Positions 1 to 7,015 of a DNA stretch of 29,402 nt are shown here, one piece after another. This DNA is from Clostridia bacterium (GTDB lineage: Bacteria > Bacillota_A > Clostridia > Oscillospirales > CAG-272): the NCBI GenBank assembly GCA_017452945.1, contig JAFTLD010000067.1, forward strand, positions 1 through 29,402, read 5' to 3'. The position numbers were made by a program, and so were the translations under genes. Under the pieces are notes generated by a model. That model had not been told where the DNA came from. It searched no databases and was given only the letters and a program-made list of their open reading frames with translations. The stretch's first letter is position 1, and each line of letters opens with the position of its first letter.

Positions 1-2
1 AA

Positions 3-173
3 TTATTCAGCCTCGGGAGCACCAACAGGGCATACGTCAGCGCAGCTGCCGCAACCGATGCAAGCATCAGCGTCGATCTCGTACTTGCCGTCGCCTTCCT
101 TAATAGCGCTGGTGGGGCATTCCTCAGCACATGCGCCGCAGGAGATGCAATCGTCATTAATCTTGTAAGCCAT
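3..173 (-). CDS. 2[4Fe-4S] ferredoxin, 56 aa
   Basis: Small electron carrier of the clostridial ferredoxin type, acting in the cytoplasm with partner oxidoreductases that cannot be named from this window. Two cluster-binding motifs are visible: Cys9, Cys12, Cys15 followed by Cys19-Pro20, and Cys38, Cys41, Cys44 followed by Cys48-Pro49. This is the classic CxxCxxC...CP pair, and 56 residues is the normal length for the family. The frame is open further upstream, but the start chosen is the ATG at 173, because a GGAGGA ribosome binding site lies seven bases before it and the upstream extension would run through the probable promoter. It lies downstream of ricT on the same strand. The family assignment is secure; the redox partner is unknown. 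Confidence 0.93.
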   Translation of the reverse strand: MAYKINDDCISCGACAEECPTSAIKEGDGKYEIDADACIGCGSCADVCPVGAPEAE

Positions 174-213
174 GATAAATTCCTCCGTTTGAGTTTTTTG
201 GTTGTACACATAC

Positions 214-241
214 ATTTTATCACAAATGTACGGAAATGCAA
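214..241 (-). promoter_or_regulatory. Probable sigma-A promoter for the ferredoxin gene
   Basis: On the minus strand a TTGCAT -35 box (236-241) and a TAAAAT -10 box (214-219) are separated by 16 bases, about 40 bases upstream of the ferredoxin start codon. The match is moderate. It suggests that the ferredoxin can be transcribed independently of ricT, although read-through from ricT remains possible because no clear terminator separates them. Confidence 0.5.
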
Positions 242-280
242 TAGCTTTTTGCAAAAAAATCAAAAATAATTTGCACAAAT

Positions 281-1684
281 TTATTCCTCGTCATCCTCAT
301 CATTGCGGCGATTGGGGCGAGAGAGTACCTTGACCTGGTCGCGGTGGATGGAAATGGGCGCACCGTCGGTGTCCTTGAGCTTGACCTTGAGCAGTCCGCG
401 CAAGGGGGATGTCTCCACGACCGTACCCACACCGTCGGGCGTTTTGACCACGCTGTCCACGGGAGGGGTGAGCTTGATCTCCTCAACGTAAGCCTCGTGC
501 TCGTAACGCAAGCAGCACATCAGTCTGCCGCAAACGCCCGAGATCTTGCTGGAGTTGAGCGAGAGGCTTTGCTCCTTGGCCATCTTGATCGAAACCTGGC
601 CGAAGTCGGAAAGGAAGGTGGCACAGCAAAGAGGTCTGCCGCAAGCACCCAGACCGCCCATGAGCTTGGCTTCATCACGGATACCGATCTGTCGCAGCTC
701 GATGCGGGTGCGGAACACGCTTGCCAGATCCTTGACCAGCTCGCGGAAGTCTACTCTGCCTGCAGAGGTAAAGTAGAACAGCAGCTTGGAATTGTCAAAG
801 GTATACTGCGCCTCAACCAGCTTCATATCCAGACCGTGCTGTGCGATTTTTTCATAACAGATGCGGAATGCCTCGGTCTCCTTGGCCTTGTTTTCCGCGT
901 TGTGCTTTTTGTCCTCGGGGGTAGCGCGACGCATGACCTCCTTGAGAGGCTTGATGATCTCGCTGTCGCGCACCTGACGGTTGGCTACCCAAACGGTGCC
1001 GTACTCCGGGCCGCGCGCGGTTTCTACGATGACCGCATCGCCTTTGGAAAACAGGATCGCACCGGGGGCGAAGTAATATACCTTGCCCTCTTCCTTGAAG
1101 CGCACGCCGACCACCTCGGTCAGCTCCTCATCGGGCGCGTAAACGGGGGTGGAGTGCGTGGGAACGCTTTCCAAAATAGATGCGTCAGCCAAGGGAAGTA
1201 CCTCTTCCTTGACGGGGGCTTGCTGTGCGCGCTTGGAGTTCTGCACGATCTGCTTGATCTCCGAGATCGAAATATCCGCGGGCATCTTGAGAGCGGAGTC
1301 CTGTTCGGGCATTTCCGGTGTCAGTTTTTCCTTATCGCGGCCTTTATTTCTGTTTCTGGATCTTTTTTTGTTTCCTTCAGCTTTGCTTTCGGGAGCGGGC
1401 TGCTGTTTAGGCTGATTCTGCGCAGCTTGCTGTTTGGGTTGATTCTGTGCAGCCTGCTGCTTTGGCTTCTGCTGCTTGGGCTGTCCTTGATTTTGCTGCT
1501 TTTCGGACGGCTTCTGCTGTTGCTTAGGCTGTGCCTGAGCTTGTGTTTGCGCCTGCGCTTGCGCAACCTGTTCCTTTTGCTCGGGCTTTTTTTTCGGGCG
1601 GTGATGGTGATGCGGACGGTGTTTGGTTCCGCCCTTGCCCGTGCCTGCCTCGGGCGCTTTATTGTTTTGCTGATTGTTTTCCAT
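281..1684 (-). CDS. ricT: RicT (YaaT), PSP1-domain iron-sulfur Y-complex protein with long N-terminal extension
   Basis: RicT belongs to the RicA/RicF/RicT complex, which in Bacillus subtilis binds [4Fe-4S] clusters, interacts with RNase Y and promotes mRNA maturation, competence and sporulation. The diagnostic cysteine-rich segments are present: Cys348, Cys353, Cys354 in GACGRPLCC, and Cys385, Cys390, Cys391 in GVCGRLMCC. The PSP1 core spans roughly residues 190-455. The first 170 or so residues are low-complexity, rich in Gln, Lys, Pro and Ala with a His-rich patch, making the protein 467 aa against about 275 in Bacillus. The ATG at 1684 is preceded by an AGAGGT ribosome binding site. The holB-ricT order matches Bacillus (holB-yaaT), which supports the call. 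No ricA or ricF homologue is in the window. The function of the tail is unknown; RNA binding is only a guess from its basic, disordered character. Confidence 0.92.
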   Translation of the reverse strand: MENNQQNNKAPEAGTGKGGTKHRPHHHHRPKKKPEQKEQVAQAQAQTQAQAQPKQQQKPSEKQQNQGQPKQQKPKQQAAQNQPKQQAAQNQPKQQPAPESKAEGNKKRSRNRNKGRDKEKLTPEMPEQDSALKMPADISISEIKQIVQNSKRAQQAPVKEEVLPLADASILESVPTHSTPVYAPDEELTEVVGVRFKEEGKVYYFAPGAILFSKGDAVIVETARGPEYGTVWVANRQVRDSEIIKPLKEVMRRATPEDKKHNAENKAKETEAFRICYEKIAQHGLDMKLVEAQYTFDNSKLLFYFTSAGRVDFRELVKDLASVFRTRIELRQIGIRDEAKLMGGLGACGRPLCCATFLSDFGQVSIKMAKEQSLSLNSSKISGVCGRLMCCLRYEHEAYVEEIKLTPPVDSVVKTPDGVGTVVETSPLRGLLKVKLKDTDGAPISIHRDQVKVLSRPNRRNDEDDEE

Positions 1685-1705
1685 ATATACTACCTCTTGT
1701 GTTGA

Positions 1706-2764
1706 TCAAAGTATGCCTGCCCGGATCGCCATATCGCAAAGAGAAATCTTTACGTTGGCGTTTCGAATGGCAATGCTGTTGTATGCGGCATCCACTGCCT
1801 CCAAAAGGCGCAGCAGATCCTGCATGGTATAGCGCAGGGAACACGCAACCGCTGCCTCCCGGTCGGTGAAAAAGCACAGGGAAACCGTTGCGGGGTCACA
1901 TTTGCGTACCGCAATCAGGTCGCGCAAAGCGCGCATGAGCGTTTGCAGCTTGTAGGCCACCTCGTCACGCTTGAGCTCTCCCTTGCCGTCCTCACGGCGA
2001 ATGCCGAAGGGGACGAGCGCACGCAAGGTATGCTCACCCTTGGCGGGAGCAGCATCCAAAAAGTCCATTGCGGCCTGTCTTGCTGCCAGGATGGGTGCGC
2101 TTTCCTTGGGGGAAAGCAGATCCAGTGCCTTGCCTATGCTGCCGTCCGCGGCCATCATGACCTGCTCCAAGGCTTGTCCTGTGGCGTTGCCCTTGCTTTT
2201 GGGAGCAAACTGCGCGATATACGTGGTAATGGTGTCGGTCGGCAAAGGCTGCAGCCTGTAGATAGGGGCGCGGGAACGAATGGTTTCGAGCATGTTGCCC
2301 GCGTCCTCGCACAGCAGCAAAAACAGCACGTATGCGGGGGGCTCCTCCAACGTCAGCAGCAGGGCATTTTGCGCCTGCACGTTCATGGTGTGCGCGTCTT
2401 CAATGATATAGACCTTGGTATCAAGATCGTTAGGCTGTGTGAGCACGTCCGATCGCAAATGACGTACGGCATCCACCGTGATCTGGGCTTTGCCCTTTTC
2501 GCGTCCCAGCGTGATCACGTCGGGCGATTTGCCTTCCAAGATCTTTTGGCAGTTTTTGCACGCTCCGCAGGGGAGGGGAAGATCGGGATCGTCCTTACAA
2601 AGGCAACTCTGCGCGGCTGCGATCTGCAAAGCCAGCGTGTGCTTGCCCATGCCGTAGCGCCCTTCCAGAATATATGCGTGCGAAAGCCTGTGCGTCATGA
2701 TATCGTTTCCAATACGCTCACGCAGGGCATCGTTGCCCCACAGGCGCGGTAACATCTGTTTCAT
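1706..2764 (-). CDS. holB: DNA polymerase III, delta prime subunit
   Basis: Clamp-loader subunit that, with DnaX and HolA, loads the beta clamp at the replication fork. The 352-residue product starts with an AAA+ module containing a glycine-rich P-loop (GRYGMGKHT, Lys41), then a four-cysteine zinc module (Cys56, Cys66, Cys69, Cys72), a Walker B-like stretch (VYIIEDAH) and the NALLLTLEEPP segment typical of this family. The usual sensor motif SRC reads SRA here. The start was set at the ATG at 2764, because a GGAGG site sits six bases upstream; a longer frame with nine extra residues would leave that site inside the gene. It is followed 21 bases later by ricT, the same order as in Bacillus, so the two are very probably co-transcribed. 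Confidence 0.93.
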   Translation of the reverse strand: MKQMLPRLWGNDALRERIGNDIMTHRLSHAYILEGRYGMGKHTLALQIAAAQSCLCKDDPDLPLPCGACKNCQKILEGKSPDVITLGREKGKAQITVDAVRHLRSDVLTQPNDLDTKVYIIEDAHTMNVQAQNALLLTLEEPPAYVLFLLLCEDAGNMLETIRSRAPIYRLQPLPTDTITTYIAQFAPKSKGNATGQALEQVMMAADGSIGKALDLLSPKESAPILAARQAAMDFLDAAPAKGEHTLRALVPFGIRREDGKGELKRDEVAYKLQTLMRALRDLIAVRKCDPATVSLCFFTDREAAVACSLRYTMQDLLRLLEAVDAAYNSIAIRNANVKISLCDMAIRAGIL

Positions 2765-2796
2765 CGCAAACCTCCGCATACAAAAATCCACCTTAC

Positions 2797-2825
2797 AGTA
2801 TAACAGATAAATCCGGATTTGTCAA
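2797..2825 (-). promoter_or_regulatory. Strong sigma-A promoter for holB-ricT
   Basis: A perfect TTGACA -35 box (minus strand, 2820-2825) and a TATACT -10 box (2797-2802) are separated by exactly 17 bases, ending about 32 bases before the chosen holB start codon. In Bacillus holB is internal to a longer tmk-yaaQ-yaaR-holB operon; here holB appears to begin its own unit. Confidence 0.8.
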
Positions 2826-2864
2826 GAAGAAAAAGTTAGTTTGTGTCAAGACGGACAACATCCT

Positions 2865-2896
2865 GAAAAACCGCCACCGATCGCTCGGTGGCGGTT
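2865..2896 (-). terminator. Rho-independent terminator of the ABC exporter operon
   Basis: A perfect 12-base-pair stem (arms 2869-2880 and 2885-2896, four-base loop) is followed on the minus strand by a run of five T residues (2866-2870). It lies about 20 bases beyond the stop codon of the auxiliary subunit gene and just upstream of the holB promoter. Confidence 0.88.
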
Positions 2897-2915
2897 GGGA
2901 AGTATTGATTTTTCG

Positions 2916-4760
2916 TTATTTTCTCTTTCTCTTGACGCAGACCACGATACCCGTGATGACGGTAGCCAAGGGAAGCAGGACAATGGCAAAGGCTGCAATG
3001 CCGATCAGCCAGCCCCAGTGCATATTCATGGTGCCGCCAAGATCAATGGCGGGGATATCGGTATAGGAAGAATTAAAGGTTTGTGTACCGCCTGTATAAT
3101 CCACAGCAGCGTAAAGGAAACCGTAGTTGTAGGGGTAAAGCTCTTCCGCGATCTCTTGGTTGTAGCTGTCGGCAAAGCCAAACCAAACGACGCTGCCTGT
3201 CTTATCTGCCGTGGTAATCGTGGCGCTGACTGCCATGTTATAGGTAGCAGCGGTGGGATCGGTGGAGAGATAACCCTTATCCGAGGTGGTGGCGATGGGC
3301 TTGACCGTCACGCCTGCGGTTTCGGTGATGGTAATGGGGTGCGCACCGATGATCAGCATCTGATAGTTTCTTGCGTTTTGGCTGTAGGATTCGTACATTT
3401 GCTGATAGTACTGTGCGTATGCCTGATACATGGAGTTGCCGGTTTGCTGATATTGCTGGTATGCTGCCATGTACATCGAGTAGATCTCATTGAGCATAGC
3501 CATGTGAATGATTTCGTCAGCGGTTGCAACCAATTCGTGCTTGCTGTCGGGCAGCAGGTACAGATAATCGTCGGGATAGGTCTCGGCCTCGGTGGAGCTT
3601 TCCTTTTCGCTCTCAGCTTCGGTGGATTCCTCTGCCTGTGCTTCGGCATCCGCCTCGGTTTCGGCTTCGGTTTCCTTTTCGGTCGTGCTTTCACCTCCGC
3701 CCGCATTGGGATCGTAATGCAGGGAATCGTCCAGCACGATGGCGTTGGTTGCGCCAAGACCGTAAGAGCCCATCAGCGACATCAGATTGGGCAGGTCAGC
3801 AGCACCCGGCGTGGTGTTGAGAATGAGCGAACCGCCTTCTGCAATAAAGTCTGCAAGCAGTGTCTTTTCCGCAGCGGTAATATCTGTCTTGGGATCGTTG
3901 AGTACAAGCGTTGCGGCATTGTCGGGAATGCTGCCGACAGTATCCAGATTGAGCAGGAAATAGCGAATGTTGAGGTCATCGAGATACATTTTGGTAAAGT
4001 TCTCGGAAAGCTCAGCTTCACCGTGGCCTGACAGGATGTAGGTGGTGGGAATGTCCTCGGTGGTCACGTAGTCAACCGAGGCGGAGATCATAGCATCGGC
4101 ATACCAGTGACGGTTATAGCCTTCGAGAATCTCGGAATAAACACTGTAGAAGTTATTGATGCCATAGTACTGTGCGATTGCCTGGTCTGCATATGTGATG
4201 GCAGCGTCCTGTCCGTACATCTGACTGTAGCTTTCTGCTACGCTCGTCCATGCGCTGTAAACGGTATACAGGTCGGCATAGGATAAAAGCTCGTCATCCT
4301 CGGGGAAGGCATATTTGAACAGCTCGTCATACGAAATGACGTCGGATCTTTCCGGCCCTTCAATGATCAGGCTGGAACCAATCAGGGCGGCTGATGTATA
4401 CTGAGAAATAAAATCTTGGTCATCCATATCTACGTATACGATGGAGAGATGATCGCTCAGCCGTGCATATCTGTCCAGCATGACGCGGAACTTGGCAGCA
4501 CACTGGTAGTCATAGGTCATATCGGGATCATAGACGTAATAGATCGTGACATCGGTGTCGAGGTTTTTGAAAAAGCTTTTGGATTTTGCGCTGATTGAGA
4601 ATGCGTCACTGGAATCGGCAACGAAATTACTCCATGCGCGGGGCAGAAGACTGACGCCTACGTTGAGCAGAATAAGTGCTGCTAAAATGACGGCTGTCAG
4701 GATCACAAGGCGCGTGCCCTTGATCGAGCGCTTGACTTTTACGTTATTCTGTTGATCCAT
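2916..4760 (-). CDS. GldG-like ABC exporter auxiliary protein, extracytoplasmic
   Basis: Third gene of an ABC-2 exporter operon. The 614-residue product has one N-terminal membrane helix (about residues 18-42), a large extracytoplasmic region of more than 500 residues, and a second helix near the C-terminus followed by a basic KRKRK end. This is the layout of the GldG/ABC-auxiliary family, which works with GldA- and GldF-like subunits; the transported substrate is unknown in most members. Between about residues 350 and 395 is a low-complexity acidic insert of Glu, Thr, Ser and Ala, probably a flexible linker, followed by a Tyr/Gln/Met-rich stretch. The ATG at 4760 was preferred over an in-frame GTG three codons upstream because GGAGGTGA precedes it at good spacing and contains that GTG. 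The gap from the permease gene is 15 bases. Family call is from architecture and neighbours; substrate not assignable. Confidence 0.8.
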   Translation of the reverse strand: MDQQNNVKVKRSIKGTRLVILTAVILAALILLNVGVSLLPRAWSNFVADSSDAFSISAKSKSFFKNLDTDVTIYYVYDPDMTYDYQCAAKFRVMLDRYARLSDHLSIVYVDMDDQDFISQYTSAALIGSSLIIEGPERSDVISYDELFKYAFPEDDELLSYADLYTVYSAWTSVAESYSQMYGQDAAITYADQAIAQYYGINNFYSVYSEILEGYNRHWYADAMISASVDYVTTEDIPTTYILSGHGEAELSENFTKMYLDDLNIRYFLLNLDTVGSIPDNAATLVLNDPKTDITAAEKTLLADFIAEGGSLILNTTPGAADLPNLMSLMGSYGLGATNAIVLDDSLHYDPNAGGGESTTEKETEAETEADAEAQAEESTEAESEKESSTEAETYPDDYLYLLPDSKHELVATADEIIHMAMLNEIYSMYMAAYQQYQQTGNSMYQAYAQYYQQMYESYSQNARNYQMLIIGAHPITITETAGVTVKPIATTSDKGYLSTDPTAATYNMAVSATITTADKTGSVVWFGFADSYNQEIAEELYPYNYGFLYAAVDYTGGTQTFNSSYTDIPAIDLGGTMNMHWGWLIGIAAFAIVLLPLATVITGIVVCVKRKRK

Positions 4761-4775
4761 AAAAATCACCTCCGA

Positions 4776-5693
4776 TCAGGAATTCCAGCGTCTTCTTTCC
4801 AGCGTTTGTACGGTCATGTACACGCAGAAGAAGATGGCGGATGCAAAGAAAACAAGGCCGCTCAGACTGAATGCGCCAAGCGTCATGGAAGAGAACGTTG
4901 CGAATGCGGAAATATAAACCAGCACCTTGGCCAGCAAGCCGACAAAGGCTTCGGGGAATTGATTGGCGCACAGCACGTATACACCGGAAAGAGGGATGAT
5001 CGTGGCTGCTGCCGAGATCATGCCTACGGTCATGCTTTTGGAAAGCAGGCCTGCCACAAGCGCAAACAGTGCACACAGCACGATCAGACCGATAAAGGAA
5101 ATAAGTGAGGCTTGTTCGGGGAACAGAGCATCCAGATATTCAGCAAGGATCGCTACGTAATCCATGCCAAAGAGCACAAGTACCGCTGCAAAGCCGCCAA
5201 CGGCTGCGAGCACCACGCTGTCGGTCAGCGAGGAGATAAACATGCAAATAGCAATCAGCAAAGCGCCCAGCAAAAGGTAAGAGATGCCGGCAACCAGCGA
5301 GGTTCCGAGTGATCCCAGCAGCACTGCACCGTCCGAGAAGCAGCGCAGGATCAAGCCGTACACACTCATCACAGCAACGGGAATGGCAAAAACGGTCAGC
5401 ATGGCGAAATATTTGCCAAGCACGATGGACAGGGGCTTGATGGGCAGAGAGAGCAGGAACATGTCGGTTTTGTTGCGGCGTTCCTCAGCGAAGGATCGCA
5501 TGGTCAGCACGGGGATCAGAAAGATGGAGATAAATGCCATATCCGAGAAGGTATAGGACATCTCGGCGGTCATACCAAGCAGATTGTTCATGGTCAGGTA
5601 CACACCGATCACGCAAAGTGTAAATGCGAGGTATATGTAACCGTACATGCTGCCAAAATAAGAGCGGAGCTCACGTTTATAAATGGCTTTCAT
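4776..5693 (-). CDS. ABC-2 type transporter permease (GldF-like)
   Basis: Membrane subunit of the exporter. The 305-residue protein begins with the cytoplasmic segment typical of ABC-2 permeases (AIYKRELRSYFGS) and has about six hydrophobic helices. It carries the conserved segment RSFAEERRNKT, the coupling region seen in GldF/NosY-type permeases. The ATG at 5693 is preceded by GAGGAGG and overlaps the TGA of the ATPase gene by four bases (ATGA), so translation of the two is probably coupled. An in-frame TTG two codons earlier was discarded because the ribosome binding site fits the ATG better. The next gene encodes the extracytoplasmic partner. Function as part of a three-component exporter is well supported; substrate is unknown. 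Confidence 0.88.
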   Translation of the reverse strand: MKAIYKRELRSYFGSMYGYIYLAFTLCVIGVYLTMNNLLGMTAEMSYTFSDMAFISIFLIPVLTMRSFAEERRNKTDMFLLSLPIKPLSIVLGKYFAMLTVFAIPVAVMSVYGLILRCFSDGAVLLGSLGTSLVAGISYLLLGALLIAICMFISSLTDSVVLAAVGGFAAVLVLFGMDYVAILAEYLDALFPEQASLISFIGLIVLCALFALVAGLLSKSMTVGMISAAATIIPLSGVYVLCANQFPEAFVGLLAKVLVYISAFATFSSMTLGAFSLSGLVFFASAIFFCVYMTVQTLERRRWNS

Positions 5694-6739
5694 TCGCAAT
5701 CCTCCTCGTCCTCTTGCGTATTCTGCGTCCGCGCCTCTTCCTTGACGTTGCCAAGCATTTTGTCGCGGCGTTTTTTCTCGCGCAAGGCGCGTTTGTCCAC
5801 AGTGCCCTGCGTTTTGTCGGTCAGCGAGAGGAATACTTCCTCAAGGCTGGCGGTTTTTTGCTCAATGTTGATCACGGCGTATCTCTTCTCAGCCATGGCG
5901 AAGAACAGCTCGTCACGGATATCCAATCCGCGGGGCAGGCTCAATTCCAGCTCTACAATGCCTGCCTTATCCGAGAGCACCTTGCATTCGCGGACGTTCG
6001 GATAGCAAGCGATCACGTCCAGAATACCTGCGCGCTCTCCCTTGATGCTCATATGTAATGTAGCTTGATCGCTGACGCGGCTTTCAAGCTCTTGCAGTGT
6101 ATTGTCTGCCACGATTTTGCCGCGAGAGATGATGATGATATGATCGCACACCTCGCTGATCTCTGCCAGGATATGGCTGGAGAGAATGACCGTCTTGCTC
6201 TGTCCCAGCTTGCGGATCAGCTCGCGTATCTCAATGATCTGCTGCGGGTCAAGACCAACGGTAGGCTCGTCCAGAATGATCACGTCCGGATTGCCCAGCA
6301 TTGCCTGTGCAATGCCCACGCGCTGCTTGTAACCCTTGGAGAGTCCTGAGATCAGCCTGTTTTTCATATGAGTGATGCCTGTTTGTTCCATGACTTCGTT
6401 GACCTGCTTTTCAGCGCGTGCAGCCTTGACGCCCTTTGCTTCTGCAACAAAGTGCAGATATTCGAATGCGGTCATGTCTGCGTAAAGCGGCGGAATCTCA
6501 GGCAGGTAACCGATCTGCTTTTTGGCTTCTATCGGATCGTTGCAAACGTCGCAGCCGTTGATCAGCACCGTGCCGGACGTGGCGGCAAGGCAGCCTGCTA
6601 TAATGTTCATGGTCGTGGATTTTCCCGCGCCGTTGGGGCCTAAGAAGCCGTAAATTTTTCCGTTACGGATCTTGAAGCTGACGTCATCAACAGCGGTGGT
6701 GGATCCGTATTTTTTTGTGAGATTTTTTACCTCGATCAA
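5690..6739 (-). CDS. ABC transporter ATP-binding protein (GldA-like)
   Basis: ATPase of the exporter. Motifs in order: Walker A GPNGAGKST with Lys40, the Q-loop region (IGYLPE), a signature reading LSKGYKQR in place of LSGGQ (common in the GldA/NatA-like class), Walker B ILDEPTVGLDP and the switch His in LSSHIL. A domain of about 100 residues follows the nucleotide-binding fold, and the last 35 residues are strongly charged (Lys/Arg then Glu/Asp). The start is a TTG at 6739, giving MIEVKNLTKKYG, the expected beginning of the fold; GGGAGG lies nine bases upstream. It is the first gene of the operon and ends in a four-base overlap with the permease gene. The unusual start codon may lower its translation. 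Confidence 0.93.
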   Translation of the reverse strand: MIEVKNLTKKYGSTTAVDDVSFKIRNGKIYGFLGPNGAGKSTTMNIIAGCLAATSGTVLINGCDVCNDPIEAKKQIGYLPEIPPLYADMTAFEYLHFVAEAKGVKAARAEKQVNEVMEQTGITHMKNRLISGLSKGYKQRVGIAQAMLGNPDVIILDEPTVGLDPQQIIEIRELIRKLGQSKTVILSSHILAEISEVCDHIIIISRGKIVADNTLQELESRVSDQATLHMSIKGERAGILDVIACYPNVRECKVLSDKAGIVELELSLPRGLDIRDELFFAMAEKRYAVINIEQKTASLEEVFLSLTDKTQGTVDKRALREKKRRDKMLGNVKEEARTQNTQEDEEDCE

Positions 6740-6779
6740 AACCTGGTCCTCCCGTGTTTGGATTTTCGTGTATAATACT

Positions 6780-6807
6780 ATTATATCATAAATCTGCCGT
6801 GTGTCAA
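6780..6807 (-). promoter_or_regulatory. Promoter of the ABC exporter operon
   Basis: On the minus strand a perfect TTGACA (6802-6807) and a perfect TATAAT (6780-6785) are 16 bases apart, about 40 bases upstream of the TTG start of the ATPase gene. Confidence 0.8.
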
Positions 6808-6930
6808 GAAAATGATGCGAATTTGAATAATTATTGAATACTTGTTCACAAACAGGAAAAATATAGACAAAATTGCTACAATTTATCGTGAATGCTGTGC
6901 GAATTTAAGGAAAAATCGACATTTCGCACA

Positions 6931-6959
6931 TTGACACGGAGAAGAGAATGTGATATAAT
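6931..6959 (+). promoter_or_regulatory. Promoter of the glycogen operon
   Basis: A perfect TTGACA (6931-6936), 17-base spacer and perfect TATAAT (6954-6959) lie 57 bases before the glgB start codon. The AT-rich stretch of about 120 bases between this and the divergent exporter promoter carries two copies of TGCGAATTT (6816-6824 and 6898-6906), which could be part of an operator but have no known meaning. Confidence 0.85.
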
Positions 6960-7015
6960 TTAGGGTGGAGAAAAAGAAATTTCAATTTTGTTCAAATTTC
7001 GGGAGGTGAGAGCCA

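Noticed and set aside
241..281. Possible terminator between ricT and the ferredoxin
   Set aside because: A short AT-only inverted repeat with a loop too small to be stable; T runs alone are not enough.
344..1705. Long plus-strand frame opposite ricT with a Leu-rich end that mimics membrane helices
   Set aside because: The Leu runs are the reverse complement of the Gln/Lys codons in the RicT tail, not a real membrane protein.
6854..6882. Second promoter upstream of glgB with TACAAT at 6877-6882
   Set aside because: No acceptable -35 box at 16-18 bases; the perfect promoter at 6931-6959 explains expression.
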